DNA of 64,000 bases, taken from Echinococcus granulosus. Lineage: Eukaryota; Platyhelminthes; Cestoda; Cyclophyllidea; Taeniidae. A program made the translations under genes and the position numbers. Below the pieces are notes generated by a model, which was not told the DNA's origin, ran no database searches, and saw only the letters and a program-made list of their open reading frames with translations. The stretch is from NCBI RefSeq assembly GCF_000524195.1, contig NW_020170386.1, positions 107,363 through 171,362 of the forward strand, in the 5' to 3' direction. Below are positions 16,512 to 26,624 of the stretch, piece after piece; the stretch's first letter is position 1; the number at the start of each line of letters is the position of its first letter.

Positions 16512-16936
16512 TTAGTAAACATGGACCATTCCGTAAATAAACGTCCAGCAAAGTATATAGGTCGTAATTTCACTGAATATGAGACCAGCGAAGAGGGTGT
16601 ATCCGCTGGGAAAGTACTTTCGCCACTCCAGTCCAGTCTTGTGCAGGAGAAGGAGGGAGAGTACCATGCTTGCCATCAAGTAGAATAAGAACCCAATTAT
16701 CCCTGTGAGTCCAAGGATGCCGGCTGCAACTCCAGCAACCGCTGCCAGTGCAGTTCGACAGTATCCGACCACGGTGGCGTTATGTTGAGTTGCAGCTGCA
16801 CTGTAAGCTGCGGGGAGTTCAACGTTTCCTATTGTTTAGACAAAATTCACATCACCTGAATGACAATACGACGCAGGACAAAAGTAGCATCACTGAAAAA
16901 GCTCGTCCGTAACTTACCTACGCCACCGCTACCCAT
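16512..16936 (-). CDS. EMC6: ER membrane protein complex subunit 6
   Basis: EMC6 is a small core subunit of the ER membrane insertase, which inserts tail-anchored and multi-pass proteins. Two exons: 16936-16918 (MGSGGV plus one base, donor GTAG|GTAAGT) and 16828-16512 (TAA). They join in phase 1 to give 111 residues; the human protein has 110. Family hallmarks are the conserved YCRT near residue 30, the helix GILGLTGIIGFLFYL, the W..YF loop and the C-terminal end WTFIYGMVHVY, nearly identical to vertebrate EMC6. Three hydrophobic segments are visible. The intron is 89 bp. The start is the only ATG that splices into the frame, since the second exon has a stop upstream and no ATG before the conserved part. 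Confidence 0.95.
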
Positions 16937-17504
16937 TGAAAGCTGTGGAGAACACAAGCTTCAAAAACGCACGACCATAAAAACAAACAACATCGGATCG
17001 CATAGCCCTATAAACAAAATGCACTATTGTAAGGCAATGGTAAAAAACACCTTTAAGCTTTTGAACACAAATGCAGATAAACTGAAATCAATTGTCAGAA
17101 GCCAAATAAAGATTTCATGCATATGCGATTCCACTTTTATGTAAAATCATTGTGCTTTTAATAAACAACTAATTTTAAAAATAAAATCCTAATGACTTTT
17201 TAATTTTGTTTAATTTTTGCCAAAGCTAGAATATACAATTGTTTTTCTTAAGCTATTATAAGCGGCACTCAAAAAACGGGCAATGTTTAACACCTTAAAA
17301 ACTGTTTACTAGTAATATATTGACAAAATACTTAAGTCTAATGAACTACATTACTGATTACTTGTCTGGTTTTCTGCATGACTCTTTTGTACAGAATGGA
17401 ATAATAAAAGGGTAAAAATGGACTAACACAATGCATTTTCTGCGTTCCGAAATATCACAAGAGCTGTTTGTTTACGTGCAGTTAATTGCGTTACTGCTGT
17501 ATGC
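16937..17504. other. Divergent 5' region of EMC6 and the ZC3H3-like gene
   Basis: AT-rich interval of 568 bp between two divergent start codons, probably holding both promoters. No TATA box could be assigned with confidence because the whole stretch is rich in TTTAAA-like words. Confidence 0.5.
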
Positions 17505-18823
17505 ATGATGATGGGCCTAGTTAATTGGCTCCCGAAAATGTCTTCTCGCTGGAGTAGGTCGAATGGTGGTTTCCTTACCCGAGCTGTGTATAAGTTTCGC
17601 CGAAATGAGTCTCCGTTAATTGGCACTTCGGACTTTTCAGGTAGTGCTATCAATTGCAATCACTTTTTTCGTGGGCTAGGTGTATCAAGTAGATATCGCT
17701 TTCGTAAGAGGGGATACAAATCTCCCACATCATCGCGTTATCCGAGCAGGACCCCTGGAGGGGTCTTTGTTAGTAATCAAGTCGGCTCTACTGAAATCAG
17801 TACTGAAGATTGTTTGGAATCTACATCACTTCATCAACAATGTAATTACAGTTTTCGAACCCTTCACTTTACAGATGCTACCTTCACCGGGTCCGTACTG
17901 CTGTCAGATTCGTCACGTCATAATAGAAAATATATTTTCAGTACTCATCTCCCACCTTTCAGATCTAAGTATAAAATACACTACAAAAGGCCAACCATAA
18001 TGCAAAAAGCGCGATGTAACAGTTCTTCGGTTAAAAGTAAACAAAGTCACAAAGCGTTTCGGCAAAGGTTGGGAAAATCGGTTGTCAGGACTATTTCTCC
18101 CTATAAGTGAGTATTTGTATGAATTGATGGCACAGACTGAGGGTAAAAAAGGCTATAGCGATGTTGCGCTATGAAAAACCGATTTGTTCATATTACGTGA
18201 AAACCGGTCGTTGCCGAAACGAGAAAAACTGCTGCTTCTCACATGATCCTGATTATCTCCGACTTTGTCCAAAGTAAGCCTTGCTTCTCCTGGTGCTTTC
18301 ATATTAGCGTACTTTCCCTCGGACCCCAAATTTTAACATTCTACTTTATTTATTGACGTAGATTCCTTCAACACTCGTGTTTACTTGGTGAGCAAAAATG
18401 TCCTTTAGCTCATGTTCTTGATCCCTGTCGACTACCACAATGTGAATTCTTCGCTACCGGAAAATGTCACCGCGATGACTGTCCTTTTCTTCATGTAACA
18501 TATCCTGAAAATACTCCTATGTGTCCTAAATTTATTCGTGGTCGATGTGAACAGGGAAGGGAGGTCTGTTTGTATTCGCAACTTTTTTCGTCGATTGACC
18601 CTAGCTCAATTGAGTATGGACTATTTCTTCCCTTTTAATCTAGTGTACAAAGCGCCATGTATGGAGATCACAAAAGAGATCCGAGCAGCTTGCAACGCAG
18701 AACACATCTTCTTCGAATGTTCCTAAAGCAAATGACGCCCCTGTTGCGAGGGCTCGTCGAGTGGAATCTCTTAGAGATGTTTATCCCGTACCTGACTTTA
18801 TCCCCTTTATTCTTGATGACTAA
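17505..18823 (+). CDS. ZC3H3: CCCH zinc-finger protein, ZC3H3-like
   Basis: ZC3H3 proteins are nuclear and take part in mRNA polyadenylation and export. Four exons: 17505-18106, 18136-18273, 18362-18563 and 18644-18823 (TAA), total 1122 nt and 373 residues. The first 200 residues are Ser/Arg-rich with little order. A Lys-rich linker is followed by tandem CCCH fingers: CSYYVKTGRCRNEKNCCFSH (C-x8-C-x5-C-x3-H), then C-x7-C-x6-C-x3-H, C-x7-C-x4-C-x3-H, and a fourth, CPKFIRGRCEQGRE|CTKRH, completed across the third intron, which supports that splice. The human protein has five fingers and a longer N-terminus (about 950 residues); here four are seen. The first intron is only 29 bp. The start is the first ATG after an in-frame stop at 17424. 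The tail ends in an acidic, hydrophobic PVPDFIPFILDD. Confidence 0.9.
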
Positions 18824-19297
18824 GCAAAACCTAATTCCCTCTCTCTGTCCCATTACCGCACTTTCTCCGGCGCGACAGCAGGTATACACATCAAACTCAG
18901 GTAAGATAGGCAGCGACCTCGTGATGATTATTTATGATTTAGTTCTCTTTAAATGACAATATACGATTTAGTTTTTTATATCGTCACCGTTTTTATGCTA
19001 CCGTCCCAATTGTCCTTGCCCTTGCTTTTTTGTTTATATAACGTCGCGTAAGAATATTTCTTTTTGTGGCAAAGGTTTTCTGTAGATGCAGATTAATAAG
19101 ATTCAAGTGACTTACTCATTACATTCCCTTTCCGTTAGTAATAAAGACTTTTATAGCTCGCGCGTCCATTTAGTTTAGGCACATCTTGTGGAAAAAGGGG
19201 CTGATGTTTATCATAAAATCGTTTTGTTAGTTAAGGTTATAACTACCCAATCGTACAATACGCATCGTAAAATAAACACCGTAATTATTTGGCACCT
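18824..19297. other. 3' region of the ZC3H3-like gene
   Basis: No coding sequence seen. The interval is T-rich and carries a poly(A) signal at 19140-19145, giving a 3' untranslated region of a little over 300 nt. Confidence 0.6.
19140..19145 (+). terminator. Poly(A) signal AATAAA of the ZC3H3-like gene
   Basis: Perfect hexamer about 320 bases after the stop codon, followed by a T-containing stretch. Confidence 0.6.
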
Positions 19298-19757
19298 ATG
19301 GCTGAGGTTGTGCATTCCCGAAGTTGCTTGGTGCCAAAACGAGTAGATACGGGATTGAATGTATGGTGAGCTTCCTGGGAACCGTGGCACTTCTTGCCTT
19401 GAATTTGTTTGCAAAGGTATCCAAGCTTTACTCTGAATGTCGAGTAGGTGGCACTTTGCGTCATGCCGTACTCGAGTTGGAATCTCATGATGAAACAAGT
19501 TTACGTTGTTGCCAACATTCAGGCGGCCAGACTGCGTCTTTGCGCCTCCCAGTACTTCGAGTAATTACAATATGTCTTCATTGGCTGAGCTTCATTTTCA
19601 TGAGAATGAATGGGAGGTTACGACAAGTTATTGGGGGCATGCGAGTCAAGACAGCTTCGCACTTGCTTCTTTGGGGCGTGATCCTTTGAAACTGTGTGCG
19701 TGGATGAGTGTGATAGGTGCCTCAGGTTACACTGTTCAATGTGATATCAAGGAATAA
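19298..19757 (+). CDS. Small predicted protein, identity unknown
   Basis: An ATG at 19298 opens a 68-bp exon (MAEVVHSRSCLVPKRVD..) ending at a good donor, TATG|GTGAGC. The last exon, 19523-19757 (TAA), encodes a protein-like tail including SLAELHFHENEWEVTTSYWG and ends in VQCDIKE. The two join in phase 2 to form Trp, about 100 residues. A 27-bp piece at 19417-19443 has matching phase and its own splice signals, so a version with a 9-residue microexon (YPSFTLNV) is also possible. AATAAA follows at 19792. There is no signal peptide or membrane segment, and I do not recognise the family. All three plus frames are partly open here, so the model needs transcript support. Confidence 0.45.
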
Positions 19758-21121
19758 GCTGGGGCAGTGAATTTACCCCGTTCACTCTAGGAATAAATGC
19801 ATCTAAGTTTCTAGCGCAGCAAAGTGCTATAAATTATACTTAATTGTGTTAGGTACTCATAGATAAGGCAGAATATGCACTAAATATTTTGGAAGAACTT
19901 GTTCAGGCCATATTTGTGGAATAAGAAATATCCGGCTTTAGGAAGAGACTAGAAACTGTAAAACTGATAATAAGTCATCAGTCGGATCTTAGTTGGGGAT
20001 TGGTAAGAAGGTAGCTGAATTGGAGTTCCCACTAAACCACAAAAAGGCGTTGTTAGAAGGGTAGAAATGGTCTGCGTCCACACTAACCACAGACTTTCCT
20101 ATGATAGCGGGAGACTAATGTCGTCTTTTGTCACGTCCGCTTGATATAACTGTTTTTGCTTGCAGACGGGGATGGGGATTTTGACATTCAAAGAGAACAT
20201 ATTGTGATGGCTTGACACTTTGTTTAAATGTGTCTGCGCTGGTACTTCAAACCCGGCAGGCTGCACTTCCACTCCCCTATGACACTTTGTTTTATTACGA
20301 TTTCAGCGAAGGCAGTGGAGGCCACAATGCTATAATGGTAATAAATGGCTCATGATTTCAATTCAGGTAACCATTTCATGCTAAAAATGGCGCTGGTTAG
20401 TGTGTGTTGCAGTGTATTGTGATTGGAACCGGTACTCTTTTGGGGTGGTGGGTGTGATGCGGGACAATTTGACAGAACTATTTTAAACCGACTTTTCATT
20501 GCGCGAGTCTATGTTAGAATAGGGATCAAAAGCACAGCATGGTAATGAAGTAAAATCAACCGCCAAATTTTAATCTCCCAACACTTTGCAGTTGGGATTT
20601 CCTGGGAACGTCTATTTACTCTTGGATGTTATCATAAAAATGCACCAAAGAATTATTCCATGAGCATGAGAAGTGTTTGATTAGAGTAACTAATTCCGAT
20701 AAATAGGTAAACATGTAAATTACTTGGTCAATATCCTCCCACCCAGCCTAAATGATCTTGTCATTCCCGCAAACTTTCATGTAATTATCTTCATCGCGAT
20801 CAACAAGGGCAATGTGTGAAGAGGACGGTCAGACGAGAAATGAAGTGACATTTTTTAAGACGATTACTCCAGTATTTCAAGTAATGCACAGCGCATCTAT
20901 TTGGAGCCTAGGTTTGTGCACTACAAATAGTTTCGCGGTTAGGCGATCAACACGCAAGTTCTTTGGTCCCTATTTATAAATGGTATGATGGAAAAGTAGA
21001 ATTGGCAGAATTCCGCTTCTACAAAATAGTTATATTTTGGGAAATGTAGCTTACAGCATTAGCGGGATTCTTATGGTTTAACAATGTGGATACCTGATCA
21101 GTCTAGAAGATATATTCTCAC
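19758..21121. other. Interval with no supported gene
   Basis: Holds the AATAAA at 19792-19797 that probably ends the small gene. Around 20780-20960 both strands have short protein-like open frames (plus frame from about 20810, including MCEEDGQTRNEVTFF; minus frame including LVDRDEDNYMKVCGNDK), but neither has clear splice borders, so no gene is called. Confidence 0.45.
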
Positions 21122-21361
21122 CAAACTCTTGAACTTGAAATCGCGAAAGCCCAATCTTTTGATTAGGGTAGATTTGACTAAACCTGGTGAATTTCCGGCC
21201 CAATAGCGTACAGATGACAAAAAAGGGAAAATTGCATTTAACAGACTACAGTAACCGGCTTCAAGCAACGATCGCAATGCGTAAGGAAAGCCATCTTCTC
21301 CCTGATATTGGAAGATGAAGTCTTTGGCCACTTTTAATGTGTCTTCAGTTGCATTACAAAT
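21122..21361 (-). CDS. Internal coding exon of an unidentified minus-strand gene
   Basis: A 240-bp, 80-codon open segment follows a strong acceptor (pyrimidine tract then TTTTAG) and ends at a donor (TTG|GTGAGA), phase 0 on both sides. It begins ICNATEDTLKVAKDFIFQYQ and continues through GYCSLLNAIFPF to a basic tail, mixed in composition like a folded domain. No partner exon could be fixed. The family is not recognised. Confidence 0.35.
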
Positions 21362-22644
21362 CTAAAATGAAAAATCCGAAACCCCATTCTTCCTAACTTG
21401 GGAACATATTCGACCCGAATAACACAAATACCGACAAAGTGTGGGTAATTTAGATGTTTATCTTGAACCCTCATATGATTGACATTTTAGTTTAAATTAT
21501 GACATACACGTTTTAAATAGAAATTACCCATTGGCACGTTGCAATTGGGTATTTCTTTGGATGTTCATTTAAATACGCGGACTATCCACACATGCCCATG
21601 CTTTCCCGCCTCTTCTTGTTAGTACTAAATCCTTCCATATTACGACTTCAGAGTAGTCTCCAGACGCTACACCTGTTATGTTTATATCATATGAATTAAC
21701 ACTTTTCATGCAACCACGACCACTTTTTCTCATTTTCCCCAAAAATATTTCTCAGGATTTTATTCACATGCAAATATACATGTCAATTACAGACAGAAGT
21801 GATTTTGTTCGACCCCATCCCAGACGGTGAGGGTTAATATGAAATTTGATATATGGATTATGCTATTACATATATGCTGGCTCCTATCAAATCATTCATT
21901 CTAAAGTTTTTAAAGTACAATTTAGCATGCAAATAAACTTGGGTACGCATTATGACCATAATTTCACTCGCGGGTTCTAACCAGATGTTGCAGTTATTTG
22001 AATTTTTAATCCAACATTCATTACCGAAGGACTTATCCGTCAGATGAGGGTAATTTAGTAACTGGGCTGCGAATCTGTCTCTTATTACCTCATGAGGATA
22101 AATCCGTGGAACAGGAAAGGAATTTGATAGAATTTCCCAGGTGAGTGCCAATTTAGTCGCCCACGCTTGCCTTAATTATCTGCATTTGCTCCTAAGTTAA
22201 TGAAGTTAACATTTTTCACACTTTGAACAGAACGTTTATAACATTTTCAAAATTGTTAAGAGACTTTAATCGCATCCCAGGAAAAATTAGTACTAATTCG
22301 GATGGTTAGTGGTCTATATTTATTGCAAAAATTAGTTGTCTTAGTCCTGTTGGTATTTCGGCTCGTTGTGTTTAGCAATTTCAAAAATGTACGAATAAAA
22401 CCAATTATTTTTATTGGATCATGTTAAATTGTAAACAAGTAACGAAGCCGTAACTAATTTGGCAAATTGCCTCCTTTTTCATCACACACGATTAGAGTCA
22501 ACCGGATCGCGTTAAACATCAAGCATTTGTGTTTGGTTTAGATGGACTTCACGTTTGTGACGAAAGTTGATGATTCCAAACATATTCAAACGTTCGACCG
22601 TGTTATCCCTTGCCAAAATTGGAATTACGGCAATTCCAACTTGG
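21362..22644. other. Interval with one possible minus-strand exon
   Basis: A minus-strand frame between about 22160 and 21940 reads through LTWEILSNSFPVPRIYPHE and then RDRFAAQLLNYPHLTDKSF. A strong donor (GAG|GTAATA) lies in the middle near 22089, so it may be a short exon plus chance open intron. No acceptor of quality was found, and I do not call a gene. Confidence 0.3.
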
Positions 22645-22815
22645 TTATTTAGGAATCTGCCGGCTAGATACGGGTGTGTCAGATGTGCTACCACTGGTCA
22701 CGGCGGAAGGAGGCACTGACTCAGGTCGAACGTGCACTGCTGTTGGCGTCAGCACTTGCACAACAGCAGCAACAATGAACACAGTCAGCAAATTCACCAG
22801 GGATACGAGAAAATC
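22645..22815 (-). CDS. Terminal exon with a membrane helix and Ser/Pro tail
   Basis: Minus-strand frame of 56 codons plus TAA following an acceptor (GTTTACAG). It encodes a hydrophobic helix (LVNLLTVFIVAAVVQVL) and then a Pro/Ser/Thr tail (PESVPPSAVTSGSTSDTPVS). This looks like the last membrane span and cytoplasmic end of a membrane protein. Upstream exons were not located with confidence; a candidate with Leu-rich sequence lies near 22960-23050 on the same strand. Family unknown. Confidence 0.35.
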   Translation of the reverse strand, partial: DFLVSLVNLLTVFIVAAVVQVLTPTAVHVRPESVPPSAVTSGSTSDTPVSSRQIPK

Positions 22816-24835
22816 CTGTAAACGCTGCTCACTTCAGCAGGGCACAGCGTTCCGACTTATAACACATTGTTGGATTTGCGTCCATGATACGTGAACACTT
22901 TAAATATAACTTCGAAGCCACGACGAACATGACTAAGTTGACTATTTTGCTGATTACACAACGAGTCTCCAAAATAGTTGTTGATAAGAGCCCACCAAAA
23001 AGATGAGTAGTGAGTTGTTCTGAAAGCACAATTCATTACTCCCGGACACCTATAACTGATTTTATTTACCGTGAAAATATTTCGGTGGAAACTACATCGA
23101 GTTTTGAGAGTTGGCTGGCCCAAGTGAAATCAATAAAGTCAAAAATTGCAAAGTGAAATTTGCTTGGATCTTATTACTTTACTGCGACGGAATGCTGCTT
23201 CATGGTGGACTCTAAAAATTTATTCTTGATGATTCCACAATAAACTATAACTGAACTAAGGGAGATAAGCCGTTAGCTTGCCGGTGAGCTTAATCGAAAT
23301 TAGTGCATAAAAATGAATTCAAATATAGGCAAGTGTCTTACAAAATAAGACAAGTGCAAAGTCATACAAATAAAGTGGAAGAAGAATAGGAAATGAGGTT
23401 TCTTAAGATGCGTCTTTATCACTATACCAGAGTTAATGTTCTGACTACCTTAAATAAGTGTGCAATTAATTCCCAAAAAGTTAATTTTGCTAAAAATGGG
23501 AGAATTCAGCGAAATCCCCGACTGTTGTTTTTAGTGTTTGGTGTACGAATTCCCACTTACGTTAAAGAAATCTATGCAAATATTGTAACTTCAACTCCTC
23601 TTTCCTCTACCTCTGGCTTCAGACCCTTGAATCAAAAAGAGTGGGTAGAGGAATGCATTTTAAAGTGTGTAGTGTGTGGGGGTTCGCAAATTAGCAAGGT
23701 TCCACGGAGGATTCAGTGTTTTTGCGGCCTGGAGACCGATGGCTTCCGCCCAGCCGTAAGGTTGGTGTAAACTAACCGTTTGTTACACAAATGGTGTATT
23801 TAAACAAGCGTGTGTTACAGAAGTATACGGCAGTCATGAAAAAATCAAGATTATATAAAAAAGCTGACGAAAATAACAAATTTGTCTTTTGTTGATTCTG
23901 CATTGCAGATAATTTGAAAAGAATACGATTAGAAATCTGCCTTTGTTGAGAGTATTTTGAGCCTCACCTCGGCTCTGTTAAGGCGGTATTTATAATTATT
24001 GAATCGCGTTGGTTGAATACGGCTCTGGCTACTTAAAAGACGTTATCGTTGACGAATGTTTGTGGGCAGTTGCTCCTCATGTTAATATGCCTCAGATGTT
24101 AATGAATCAGAGATGAACTAGCAGAACTAACAAAATGCTTTATTTGCTTTCGTTAACAGTACGAAATGGCCAGTAGTGGGATACCCTCTATTGACGATTG
24201 AGTACTGAAACTCATGGTTTTCTGACTGCATACATTTTCGTGGACATGGCAATGCTCTTAAGAAAGAGACTGATTTCTTCATCAATCGACATCAAAAACT
24301 AATTTTTTTTTCAATTATACAATAATGATAGCAAAAAAATATTACTGGTGAATGAAATTTACGAGGAATAAATAAAGTCGGCATTTAATGTTATTGTTTA
24401 ATCGAAGTGCAAAAAGGACTTTTTAAATGTGAAGGCTTTAAAAGCACAAGCACGGCGGTGCGTCAGTAGCCGAATTTCTGTAGAGTAGCATATAAATGTG
24501 CCACCAGTCGAGAATTTGGAACTGTTTGGATTTATCAATGCGGGATTTCAAGACTATCCTTAATTAACCTTGATATTAACAGTTTACTGCAATTCCTAAA
24601 AAAATGATGTCAAAAGCAACCACTTTCATGCAATTATATGTTCGTATTCCTTATCAACCAAGTTCCTGGAAACACTTGCGGCAATTTTTATCGTCAGTCT
24701 AAAGGACTGAGAATTTCAAAGTGCGTATTTGCTAGATCGGTCATTTAGAGAGCAGAAAAACAGGTAAAGGCAATTTCTTAATAATTGAAATCAACACCAC
24801 TCAAACACACCATCTGGTCCCGATGGGTGTGATGA
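22816..24835. other. Interval with unassigned open frames
   Basis: A 125-codon plus-strand frame from an ATG at 23393 to 23770 contains CVVCGG and CFCG Cys pairs. On the opposite strand, near 23650-23760, a frame reads AEAIGLQAAKTLNPPWNL. Neither has both splice signals and recognisable homology, so neither is called a gene. Confidence 0.35.
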
Positions 24836-25286
24836 TTAAGACACCAAAGTTTCAAGCCACTCTCCAATTTTTATTGTGAAGCGCTCTTCCTTCCCATCTT
24901 TTATGTATTTCACTTTCATGGATAAATTTGCCAAATGTTGGCGCACACCAAATTTAAGTAGATTTATAAAACCATTGTCAAACCGGGGTCTTGTCCACTG
25001 ATGGTACAAAGATAGCATTGATGGAAGTTGGCAAATGCTTCTCAATCGCAGAAAATTGATTTTTCCCTTGTGTCGATGAGGGGGAATTGCAAAGCCGTAC
25101 TCACTAAACGTCGTTTAATGGTGCGCAACGTATTTGCCCACAAAGATTATCAAGTAAACACGGAGGAGCGCTGAGTATTTTGCGGCGATTTTGAGATTTT
25201 ATGGCCTCAACGGTTATCAGACTGGTGGGATCATTTTCGCATTCGCCCAGCGTATGCAAATGATGAGGACTTAGAACTTTAGCCAT
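24836..25286 (-). CDS. Two-exon predicted protein, possibly TADA1-like
   Basis: Exon 1, 25286-25105, starts at an ATG (MAKVLSPHHLHTLGECEN..) and ends at a strong donor (TA|GTGAGT). Exon 2, 25037-24836, starts after GAGAAG and ends in TAA. The TA|C junction gives Tyr, and the intron is 67 bp. The predicted protein has about 127 residues. The middle part, CQLPSMLSLYHQW followed by NGFINLLKFGVRQHLANL, has the spacing of the LP..L and histone-fold helix region of TADA1/Hfi1, a SAGA-complex subunit, but the match is weak and I use no symbol. It could instead be the 5' part of a longer gene or a chance model. Confidence 0.35.
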
Positions 25287-26624
25287 TCATACATCACACT
25301 ACTCCTTTGTATTTAGAATCAATTAGCCAAAAGGCTTTACTAATCGAGCAAGTTTTGGTTATTCGCTAATTGTTACATTGTCTTGACCACAATTGTAGCA
25401 ACCATATCTCAAATACTTACCTTTGACGTGAACTTGCAACGACCCATATAGATTAAGTTATTTCATGAAGCATTAAGAGAATAAAAATTTGTTGTCTTAA
25501 AAACAAAAGAAAACTTCAGAACGGTGGTAGAACAGCGTTACAGAGCATTTAATTTAGGATATATTTATCAAAACATCCTAGTATCTGCAAAAAACATTCT
25601 TCTTATTTTTGGAAGCATTTCCAGCAGGCATAAATTGAAAATAAAACGTGTTTTTTAGATATTCTTTTGTTTAGTGAAGAGATTTTACATCTAGACAATG
25701 CACCTGCAACCCCTTTCAAAGCAAAGTGCAGCATGAAAAAGTTTTTCCTACTTATTGTCAACACGTAAATTAACGCCTCTGCTGAATTAAATAAAGGCGA
25801 CTGCTTGAACTCATTTCAAGTTTATGTAATCGTTGCACTGCGTTCAAGGTACATGGCCGATTTAAGAATAGAAAGTGCGCAGGATGCATTATAAATAGGT
25901 GCGTGGTTCACGGACACACTGTTGCGCATCGACTTTGTTCCAGAAGGGATAAACAAAGTTAAGTTTCAACCTCGCCTGAGAAGTCTGAGGCACCAGATCT
26001 ACTCATCTGGCCTAGTCTAGTTGACATATCAGAAATGCCGTGCTTCAGCACCAACGTATTAGCGTTTAAATTCCATGCCTCTATATAATCGTCTTTGTAC
26101 GTGTTGTTTAAATAACTCTGTTAAATAAGTTTCAAAAGTCATTCTCACTGAGCATTTTCAACATATTTAGCAAAGTTACAGTGTCGGGTGGCCATGCCAT
26201 AATATTTCTCAACTTTCTATTTGTGTATTTCCTAAAATTAAAAAAATGAGCAACAATATTATTATTAATATACTTTGTTTTGATGTAAGCCATTAAGGTC
26301 TGTGAGGACATAGTTAAGAAGTGAGGAACTTATCGGAGCTGTTTATTAATAAAGGTAAGGCAACTGGTAATGGGAAAATATATAAGGAATGCAATCTCAA
26401 CTCCTCAAATAAATTAAAAATAGTTGCATAAGAAGTGCAGAGTTGAATTATGTTATCTTCGTGTAGTGCATGCCATTTCTACTTCCTATTGTGTTAAGAA
26501 AAAGTGCGGGCCAATTCATGTTTAACCATTATCAATGCTACGGTTTATAGATAGATCTGCGGTATTCGGGCAAGCCGCTTCCAATAAGCAAAATTTTGCT
26601 GTATATATTTTGCGATAAGCCTGC
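25287..26624. other. AT-rich interval upstream of the long coiled-coil gene
   Basis: No coding sequence recognised. It presumably includes the promoter of the plus-strand gene that follows; CCAAT words occur at 26580-26584 and, just inside the proposed first exon, at 26668-26672. Confidence 0.4.

Noticed and set aside
16860..17144. Basic 94-codon plus-strand frame with ATG
   Set aside because: Overlaps the first exon of EMC6 on the other strand and has low-complexity Lys/Thr content.
23393..23770. 125-codon plus-strand frame with Cys pairs
   Set aside because: The Cys pairs do not form a recognisable zinc finger, and the opposite strand is equally protein-like; left unassigned.
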